Shown: positions 55,953 to 64,000 of the stretch, one piece after another
How positions within the stretch are numbered: position 1 is the first letter of the stretch
Layout: each line of letters opens with the position of its first letter
Source of the DNA: Astrocystis sublimbata
Taxonomy: Eukaryota > Ascomycota > Sordariomycetes > Xylariales > Xylariaceae
DNA length: 64,000 nt
NCBI GenBank assembly: GCA_022453515.1
Contig: JAJNNY010000068.1
Location: 1 to 64,000, forward strand
Direction: 5' to 3'
The notes under the pieces: model-generated
Database searches by the model: none
What the model saw: only the letters and a program-made list of their open reading frames with translations
What the model was told of the DNA's origin: nothing
Position numbers and translations under genes: made by a program

Positions 55953-58900
55953 ATGTCTGCCGCGACCCCCGCGCAGCATGGGCCGTTCGGCGACGTCACC
56001 GGCGACGCCAAGGGTGCTGTAGCCGCCACATCGCGGCCTGGTCAGACCCTGACGGGAAAACAAGAGCACTGTTCGTTGACGTCTGCAGTCGCTGTCCATC
56101 GAGTGCTGAGCCGAGCTAATGCCACTTTCATCCAGACTTGAAGCGGGAGCTTGTCGCAGAGCAGGTCAACTATGAGATCTCCGAGCTCAATTCCCCGACC
56201 GCACTCCGTAGATTCGGCGCGCCCTTCAAGTCCGATCTAGGCGAGATATCACCTCTCGACTCCGAGTTGCCTATCCTGCGATACATATTCGTTCATCATG
56301 TCCGCGAATTCCCCTTCCTCGACAAAGCGAAAGAGAAGGAGTTCTGGCAGGACAAACTGCAAGTGGTACGCCTGCCGTCCACCTCTGAACAAAGAGATCC
56401 CCATTGGGCGATGGCTAATGATGGCTTCTTCGTATTAGTTTCTCGAGTCTTTCGCCAGCAAGAACATTTCCTCGTCGGAAGATCGACTCGAAGAGACGAA
56501 GCGCAAGAAACTGGCTTTGAAATGTCGGAAACTAGTAGAGCTCATGATGGTGTCGGGCATTCCCACGGCTTCCGGCTTCGAGGAGCGAATAAGATTTGCC
56601 GAGATGGAGATCGTCGACCGAAATGCCATCGACACCGGCATGCTGAATACCATGCCCGAGGGCAACTTCGTCAATGGGTGGGATGTCAACGTTGCCGGCG
56701 TGCGTACGACAATGGTGAAGAGAAAGATACGGCATCACAAACATGCGGTAAGAAGCTTGCGACATTGTAGAAAGTGGTCGCAACGGCTAACGTCGGCAAC
56801 AGGAGTTTTTGTTGCGAGTAAAACGGAAAGGCGAGGCCGAACACTTCGTTGGGAGGCGTTATGGTGATTTTGCGACCCTACACAAAAACCTGAAAATCGA
56901 ATTACCCGGAAAGGTCCTTCCGCCGCTTCCTAAGAAAAACAAGTCCACCACGCCGACTTCAGCCATCTTTTCGCGTTCAACAGACGGGGCCGACGAGTCT
57001 GACGCTTCGTCCATCTCATCGGGGTCTACTGTGCCCCCTACCCCCCTGGGTAACGGGTTTACCGATTCGATGAAGAACCTAAAGATTCGTGACCATCGTC
57101 AGAACAAGCCGTCGTCTCCTCGGGCATCCGTCGAGGGCCGCCTGAGTACATCATCTTTAGGCCCCAGATACGAGGTAAACAGAAGCTTCGTATACTTGTC
57201 ACTAGGATGCGCTAACCTTCGTCAGAATGCTGCCCTATGGCGTGAAGACCAACGGATTTCGCTCAGGTCATTCTTGAGATATCTGTTGCAGAATCCGCAA
57301 ATCGCACAGACTAATGCAATCCAAGATTTTTTCACTAAGAATCCAGCGACACTTACAGCAGAAGATCTCGAGGATATTAATCAACGTAAAGCTGTAGATG
57401 CTAAACGGATGGAAGAGCAGAAGGAGTTCTTCGAAATAGCCCGCAAGAGAGCCGCCGACCTGGATGTTTACATGGAACAATTCCGTCAAGATATTGTGGA
57501 GCGAAATGGGTTAACCAAACTACTTCAAGAAGTCAAGGACAAGCCAACGGTTCAGGACCTTAGCCTCCAATATCAGAAGTTTGCAGAGTGGTTGCGCATC
57601 GAGGTTGCTGCGACGATATACCACTTGTTCCTCGCCGAGGACAACTCGCCAGAACTATTCGCCCAGCTCAAGCGGATACACTCCCTGATACCCTACACCA
57701 TACTGAAAAATGTCATCCGGATAGCGAATCCAGCCGCTGTCATGTCCGGCGTGCTTGACTTATTCTTGGCCCAACCCTTCGGTTCCCGTTCTCTTTTGCA
57801 ACGCATCTTTTCTCTCACGCTCAACGATGGGATCAAGAGTTATCAGAAGTCCATCGACGCAGTGGGGGGCAAAATCGGAGACAGCGTTTTCGTGGAAAAA
57901 CTGGCCAAATTTAGCCAAGCTGAAGATCACATCAAACTTGCTATTCGCGAGGAGGCCGACGCCGAGGACATAGATATCATTGTGACGATTTTACGATCTG
58001 ACCTGATATCCCCACCCCTCAAATCTGAGCAGATTCAAAGGCTTTACAACGCCTACGTTGCTTTCAATAACGCTGTAGAGAACGAGGACGAGGAGTTGAA
58101 GCAAGGATCGCAGCTTTTCTCGTACTTGAAACAGCTCATGAAGTTACAAATGAGGCAGCGTGATAAGGCCATGATGCTGAATCTCATCGAGGAACCGGTA
58201 ACACTTCAATTGTTCCGAGATCTCTTTACCATTTTCTACGAGCCTCTCGTCCGGGTCTATAAGTCGGCCAACGTTTACAACAGCATCACTGATTTCGCGG
58301 TCTTCCTTGACGATATGATCCAGGTCAGTCAACTTCCACTACCCATAAATGCCCATGCGATGCTAACCATGTACATAGGTCGTGGAGAAATGTCGAGAGC
58401 AGGATGCATCGGCAGATCCGAACCAGACAGTGCAGGCGTTTATTGACCTCTGCCAGAGGCACGAACACAACTTCTACAAATTCATCCACGAGGTGCATAC
58501 TCATGACAATGGACTCTTTACCCAGCTTATGGGGTGGATTGAGGGCATTCTCGAGTTCCTCAGGAAAGGGCCGACGGGCGGTGCGTTGGACATCAACGCC
58601 CTATTCGAGGGGGCGGCGACGAATGGTCAACTGGATAAGGAGAAGGCCATTGCGGAGATCGACCAACTCATCGCATGGCAAGAAGCGCGGAAGAAGTGGC
58701 ACCACGACAAAACACGGCAAAAGATGGCGGCGGAAGGCGGCGCAGCTGATGCCGGACTGCCGGGTGTGGGCAAGTTCAGCGCAAGCGACTTCGGTCTGGA
58801 TACGATGGACCTCGAGGACCTCAACTACGACTTCGACTCGGAGGAGGAGGCCGAGGCCGAGGCGGAAGACGAGCTGGACCCGATCGAAGCGGAGAGGCTT

Positions 58901-59026
58901 CGACGCTCGAAGAAACAGGACCGGCTGAGACGGAGTGCTGGTGAGCCTGTTAAGCCGCCGGTGAGCGAGGTACACCGTTTGAGGGACAACTTCCTCGTAA
59001 TGTTGCGGCAGGTGCTTGATTCGTGA
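55953..59026 (+). CDS. PX-domain protein with PXB region (Lec1/YPR097W type)
   Basis: Six exons: 55953-56070, 56136-56365, 56439-56747, 56803-57174, 57226-58323 and 58379-59026, all joins in frame, 924 residues. After an N-terminal helical block (KQEHYLKRELVAEQVNYEIS, which the first join restores) comes the PX domain. It spans about residues 195-270 and includes EFLLRVKRKG, the phosphoinositide-binding signature HFVGRRYGDFATLH and ELPGKVLPPLPKKNK. A Ser-rich linker follows. From about residue 344 to 720 lies the PX-associated region (DUF3818, PXB) with LRSFLRYLLQNPQIAQ, a FFTKNPATLTAEDLEDINQR motif and LFLAQPFGSRSLLQRIFSLTL. The acidic C-terminus (DSEEEAEAEAEDELDPIEAE) precedes a final conserved helix. 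Orthologs bind phosphoinositides and act in lipid homeostasis at organelle membranes. The first-intron donor GTTCGT at 56071 was chosen among several because it restores the family's QEHYLKREL. Confidence 0.93.
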
Positions 59027-60045
59027 GCTATGGCGTGGTCTCCTTTTGAAACCGAGATGGGATAAAATGGGGTTCTCGTTACGACGCCGAGGGCACTCAT
59101 CGCATAGCATGTATCACAATCATCCAGGATATTATTCCCTACGTTTTGTCGGCATGGCAAAACCGTGTTAATAGAAGGAAGGGTCTAGTCGGGATTAGAC
59201 TTTTGACTTGTTGACTTGGCTCACTTGTCTACTTTAGCTTTGGGCTGGGGAATTATTATCGCATAGTGGCGTTTCAACATCCACATGAGACCTGACTGCA
59301 AGCAATAAGATTGCATATCAATTAGGCGCATATGCCTTCGAAACTCTTGTCACCTCTTGTTATTGAGAAGACTAACAACCCACCCAAGCACCCAAGTTCA
59401 TATCACACGACAAGGTAGGAATTGCAGTACATGTACCTTATTAAGGCATCCAAGACATTCACCAGTTCAGTGTTCAATATATACCTAATGGTCATCTAAG
59501 TACTTGCATAGAAACACGATTGGTTATGCCTAGGTTCATTCACAGTCTGGCGGGGGTCAGCACGCTCGGCACGCACGTGAAGGTTTCTACATAGTCTGGG
59601 GATGGACCCTCTCATGCTCTCTAGGCGGCTTAGCCGGGTAGGTCGGGCTCGGAAAGAGGTGGGCTTGCTAGCGGATTGCGGGCGTTGCAGGCTCGGCAGG
59701 CGTGCGTTGAATTTATCCCCCCAGCGACATTTTGTCCCTCGGTAATCAGACGGGGCGCTATTGGCCAGGATGGCCAATAGCCCCAGTTGTTCGGCCAAGG
59801 AAGGCTAGGGCAGCTCGGGCGAAACCTCGAGACCATCATTAATCATTATTACCATCTTGTCCTTCGCTCTGCTTTTGCCTCAGCTCTGCTCTGCCATTGC
59901 GACACTGCGACACTGCGACACTGCCATCGCCTCTGGAACTTGCAGGACAAGACCCTCCTACGACCCCCCATAAGACAGACTCTCGTCGTGTCGCTTCGCT
60001 GCAACCGTGCTTGCTGTGCAGCTTCCTCCTCCCCACTCTCTCAGT
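59027..60045. other. Intergenic upstream of sdh1
   Basis: Between two plus-strand genes. A tandem GCGACACT repeat lies at 59898-59924. The last 120 bases before sdh1 are CT-rich, usual for highly expressed fungal promoters. No gene is seen. Confidence 0.6.
59898..59924. repeat. Tandem 8-base repeat upstream of sdh1
   Basis: Three consecutive copies of GCGACACT occur about 120 bases before the sdh1 start, in the likely promoter or leader. Confidence 0.85.
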
Positions 60046-62474
60046 ATGGCGTCCTCCATGGCGATGAGGAGACTAACAACTGGCAACGCCGTAAGTCTTG
60101 GCTGCCCTCGCCGCACATCCATCGTGATGCCATACCTTGCAAGGGGTCCCACCACCGCCGACAAGCTATACATACATGCAGAACAGTGATGAGGAGCTAA
60201 CGTGGCTTTTGCGCTCAGTTCTCGAGGGTTGCGAGGCCGTCAACGAGGGCATTCTCCTCGACACGTCCTGTGTGTATGTGAAACCATGAAACCACCATTC
60301 CTGTCGCCGTAGCCACATCACCGCCACCGCCGCCCCCTCGCTCGGTCCGCTCGCTCGCTTGCTCGCACCCCAGGCTAATCAATCATACGCATCTGCAGCT
60401 CGCATTTTCGCAAACAACCATTTGAGGGCCAAAGAGGCACCGATACACGTTGGCAGCAAATACCCCGTCGTTGTACGTCATATATACGTCCTCCTATGAC
60501 GTCCCGCAGCTTGACACCAGCTGCTAGGCTGGTCACAGCGACTGCAACAAAATAAACTAACTCTCACCAGGACCACGAGTACGATGCACTCGTTGTCGGC
60601 GCAGGTGGTGCCGGTCTGCGAGCAGCCTTCGGTCTCGCCGAAGCTGGTTTCAAGACGGCCTGCATATCGAAGCTTTTCCCCACACGAAGTCACACCGTCG
60701 CCGCTCAGGGTGGCATCAACGCCGCGTTAGGGAACATGCACGAGGATGACTGGAGATGGCACATGTACGATACCGTCAAAGGGTCCGACTGGCTTGGTGA
60801 CCAAGACGCCATTCACTACATGACGCGAGAGGCTCCCCAGTCTATTATCGAGTTAGAGAACTACGGCTGCCCTTTCTCCCGAACAGAGGACGGAAAGATG
60901 TAAGTCGCCAGAATCCATTTTCAGCGTCGGTCCCGAGATCGAGAGTGCACTCTACTTACCACGGTACTGTAGCTACCAGCGCGCTTTCGGTGGTCAGTCA
61001 CAGAAGTATGGAAAGGGTGGCCAGGCATACCGATGCTGCGCCGTCGCCGATCGAACCGGACACGCCCTTCTCCACACACTCTACGGCCAATCGCTCCGAC
61101 ACGACACAAACTACTTCATTGAATTCTTCGCCCTCGATCTGATAATGCAGGATGGCGAATGTGTTGGTGTTCTCGCCTACAACCAAGAAGATGGTACGCT
61201 GCACCGCTTTTTCGCCAAGAACACCGTGCTGGCTACAGGTGGATATGGTCGGGCCTACTTCAGCTGCACGTCGGCACACACATGTACCGGTGATGGTATG
61301 GCCATGGTTGCCCGTGCCGGTCTCCCTAACCAGGATCTCGAGTTCGTCCAGTTCCACCCCACGGGTATCTATGGTGCTGGATGCTTGATCACCGAAGGCT
61401 CGCGTGGTGAGGGTGGTTACTTGTTGAACTCCGAGGGTGAGCGGTTCATGGAACGTTACGCTCCCACCGCCAAGGATCTGGCCAGTCGAGACGTTGTCTC
61501 GCGGTCCATGACTTTGGAGATCCGTGAGGGCCGGGGTGTTGGTCCTGAGAAGGACCACATCTACCTGCAGCTGAGCCATCTTCCCGCCGAGATTCTTGCT
61601 GAGCGTCTTCCTGGTATCTCCGAGACGGCTGGAATTTTCGCTGGTGTTGATGTGCGGAAGCAACCTATCCCCGTGCTCCCCACTGTTCATTACAACATGG
61701 GTGGCATTCCCACGCGCTACACTGGAGAGGTCGTCACCGTTGACGAGAAAGGCAACGACAAGGTTGTCCCTGGTCTGTTTGCTTGTGGTGAGGCTGCTTG
61801 TGTCTCTGTCCACGGTGCCAACCGCCTGGGCGCCAACTCTCTTCTGGACTTGGTTGTCTTCGGTCGTGCCGTATCGCACACTATCCGGGATAACTTCTCG
61901 CCTGGTGCCAAGCACACCCCTGCCAGTGCCGATGCTGCTTCGGAGTCCATCGGCGTTCTTGACCAAGTTCGCAACTCGAGCGGACCCAAGAGCACTGCCG
62001 AAGTCAGATTAGCGATGCAAAAGGCCATGCAGACGGATGTCAGCGTCTTCCGTACCCAAGAAAGCTTGGACGAGGGTGTCAAGAAGGTCAACGAAATCGA
62101 CGGCATGTTCTCCCAGGTCGGCATCAAGGACCGCGGCATGATCTGGAACTCGGATCTCGTTGAGACTCTGGAGTTGAGGAATCTGCTGACTTGCGCGTAA
62201 GTATTGCGTCATCCTATAAGTAACGAGATATGGCAACTAACAATAGCTTTCCAGCACCCAAACCGCTACTGCTGCTGCAAACCGAAAGGAATCTCGTGGC
62301 GCACACGCCCGCGAGGATTACCCCGACCGAGATGACGAGAAGTGGATGAAGCACACACTCACATACCAGAAGACCCCCCACGGCAAGGTTGACTTGACGT
62401 ACCGCAAGGTCATCGGCACAACGCTGGATGAGAGCGAGTGCAAGGCTGTGCCACCATTCAAGCGAACATACTAA
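60046..62474 (+). CDS. sdh1: Succinate dehydrogenase flavoprotein subunit, mitochondrial (Sdh1)
   Basis: Complex II subunit that oxidises succinate to fumarate using covalently bound FAD, linking the TCA cycle and the respiratory chain at the inner mitochondrial membrane. Six exons: 60046-60090, 60219-60273, 60399-60472, 60571-60899, 60973-62196 and 62255-62474, 648 residues (yeast Sdh1 is 640). The first 50 residues are Arg/Ser-rich and lack acids ([19 protein letters not shown]), a transit peptide split over three small exons. The dinucleotide-binding motif [20 protein letters not shown] begins near residue 64; the FAD-attachment histidine is His99 in [18 protein letters not shown]. Active-site blocks include [40 protein letters not shown] and [21 protein letters not shown]. 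The C-terminus [10 protein letters not shown] is complete. A cluster of short introns at the 5' end and one near the 3' end frame a long core exon. Confidence 0.98.
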
Positions 62475-63376
62475 GCAAAAAAAGGTGCGTAATGGGTAAT
62501 GAGAGCCGCTTGACTTATATATTAGTACGTGCCAAGCTGGCGACATTACGGTGGAGTTGAAGCATCAGCATGTTTACGAAAACAGCACAGGCGGAGTACT
62601 TTGGTTGCTGTTTTTACCGGAGTGTGGAAATGTAACTTACGTAGACTTGATGAGTCGGTAACCTGTACAAAGATTATGATTTGTTCGACCTTTTGGCCCA
62701 CATTCAAGGAAAGATGCAGTTTATATAAGCAGCAATTGAGTTGAATGACAACCGACTACTGACACCGTGGATATGGGCGGCATGTTATAAGGTTGTTTCT
62801 ATTCATCTATGATTCTTGTGAGCTGCGATGATGGAGCATCTACGATGAGAGTTTGATGCTCTGCTTGGACTGAATGAGCAATCAAGATACGTATTCGTAC
62901 AACACTACCGATACCACAAACCGCCCACAACGAGTTACTAGGTAGCAACTCACAAAACGTAGTACAATAATATAGTAGCAGTATCACTGTCAACTAGGTA
63001 CCAGACAAGGTTTGGTTTGGCTTGAAAGCCAGGCCACCACTGTCACACCCAGGGGCAGCCGATCGCCAGCTTCCCCTCAAAAATGCAACCTGCCCCCCCT
63101 CACCCCCCTTCACACTCTGGGGTACGGCAATCTTTCCCGAAGCCTGTTTAGCTTATCCAGAACCAGAACGCGTGTCCTTGTGTGTTGCATCTCTCAGATT
63201 AGCAATCGCATTTTAAGGCAATGTCCACACAATTCGAAGCGCCTACTTCATACAGTATTCTACGTCTGCGAAACAGATCATAACGTCAACCGAAACATGA
63301 CAACATAGTGAACTAACTAGTGCCAAAGCTGGAAATAAGACCCCAGGCTCGGTTGGTGAACTTCTGCTTTCCCAAA
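62475..63376. other. Intergenic
   Basis: About 900 bases after sdh1. A CTAGGTACC motif lies at about 62993-63001 and a C-rich tract (CCCCCCTCACCCCCC) at 63092-63106. The last 250 bases are the probable promoter of the dehydrogenase gene. No gene. Confidence 0.6.
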
Positions 63377-63913
63377 ATGGCATCACCCACCACCTCCGCA
63401 TCCGCATCAGTGGCCGCGGCCCCAGTCGCGCTCATCACGGCGGGGAGCGCCGGCCTCGGCGCCGCCGCCGCCCGCCTGTTCGCGCAGCACGGCTACCGCG
63501 TCGCCGTGAATTTCAGCAACAACGCAGAGCGTGCGAACAAGCTGCTCGGCGAATTACCTTCGTTGTCGCCTCTACCAAAAGATGAAAGCGAAGGCAGTAT
63601 CGCCAAGCCTTCCTTCGTTCTGATCGAGGCCGATCTGGGCTCCCGCGAGGACGTGCGGCGCTTAGTCCAGGAGACGGTCGATAGGTTCGGCCGGCTGGAC
63701 GTGCTGTTCTCCAACGGCGGCTGGACGCGCGTCAGGGGCCTCGAGAGCCTCGAGGATAATTGCTTCGAGGACGAGTGGGACCAAGCCTTCAATATGAACG
63801 TCAAGTCGCATCTGTGGCTGATGCAGGCGGCGAGGAAATACCTTGATGAGGCGCAGGGCGCGTTCGTCTCGACGGCGTCGTTGGCGGGGGTTTGTCATAG
63901 TGGGAGCTCGTTG
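63377..63913 (+). CDS. Short-chain dehydrogenase/reductase, first exon (cut by window end)
   Basis: The first 179 residues of a short-chain dehydrogenase. A short Ala/Ser-rich lead (MASPTTSASASVAAAP) precedes the Rossmann fold with the nucleotide-binding motif VALITAGSAGLGAAAARLFA (TxxxGxG type). Then come RVAVNFSNNAERAN, VLIEADLGSREDVRRLVQE (the Asp of the 'D-L' adenine contact), the LDVLFSNGG variant of the NNAG motif and FVSTASLAG, which contains the catalytic serine strand. An intron starts with GTATGT at 63914 and is not finished inside the window, so the YxxxK motif lies beyond. Substrate and cofactor preference cannot be stated; the Asn/Ser-rich end of strand 2 (NFSNNAERAN) fits NADPH. 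Confidence 0.85.
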
Positions 63914-64000
63914 GTATGTTTGTGTGTGTTTTGTGCAATCGAGGACTGATACTGATGTGGGAGTCGAAATTCCTACTCTGGTGCTGATGTGCTTTGGGGC
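63914..64000 (+). other. Partial intron of the dehydrogenase gene at the window edge
   Basis: A GTATGTTTGTG donor follows codon 179. No acceptor that restores the frame lies before 64000. Confidence 0.6.

Noticed and set aside
60998..61966. 322-codon minus frame opposite sdh1
   Set aside because: An antisense shadow of the highly biased sdh1 coding sequence; no family likeness.

Overview
The window reads as genomic DNA of a filamentous ascomycete (Pezizomycotina, most likely a Sordariomycete). Genes are split by short introns of about 50-100 bases with GTAAGT/GTATGT-type donors, CTAAC/CTGAC branch sites and CAG/TAG acceptors. The gene set is fungal housekeeping plus fungal-specific families (2EXR, F-box, serine-rich disordered proteins). 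One AT-rich element carries the decay expected of repeat-induced point mutation (RIP). No complete tRNA, rRNA gene or CRISPR array was found. Exon joins were worked out by hand from frame, splice signals and protein families.

Layout: 1-4.8 kb has no supportable gene. 4.8-9.5 kb is a compact core block: trm5 (tRNA m1G37 methyltransferase, minus), an ALKBH2-like dioxygenase (plus, divergent from trm5 over about 410 bases) and nus1 (minus, convergent). 9.5-15 kb is looser: a 2EXR-type protein and, at 13.4-14.2 kb, a candidate gene made of ten tiny exons, five of them exactly 21 bases. 15-31.7 kb is core again: exocyst sec10, a Yox1-like homeobox factor, an NAD kinase, exosome subunit rrp46, a PP2A activator (PTPA/Rrd family) and a disordered protein with a conserved C-terminus. 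31.7-35.5 kb has no gene. 35.5-47.2 kb holds an Mnn9-type mannosyltransferase, a Pex4-like E2, a 966-residue serine-rich protein, a long gap, and cgr1. 48-55.9 kb is accessory in character: a coiled-coil membrane protein with an overlapping upstream ORF, a kinase-like gene with an in-frame stop, an F-box gene, and a decayed Fot1/pogo transposon with terminal inverted repeats. 55.9-64 kb returns to core: a PX-domain protein of the Lec1/YPR097W type, sdh1, and the start of a short-chain dehydrogenase cut by the window end.

The genes do not form one pathway. Functions represented include tRNA modification and DNA alkylation repair, protein glycosylation (Nus1 for dolichol, Mnn9 for mannan), secretion (Sec10), RNA processing (Rrp46, Cgr1), peroxisomes (Pex4), NADP supply and respiration (NAD kinase, Sdh1). 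The least explained item is the micro-exon gene at 13377-14151. Its ten exons join into one open frame, with a CCHC zinc knuckle followed by one seven-residue unit per exon.
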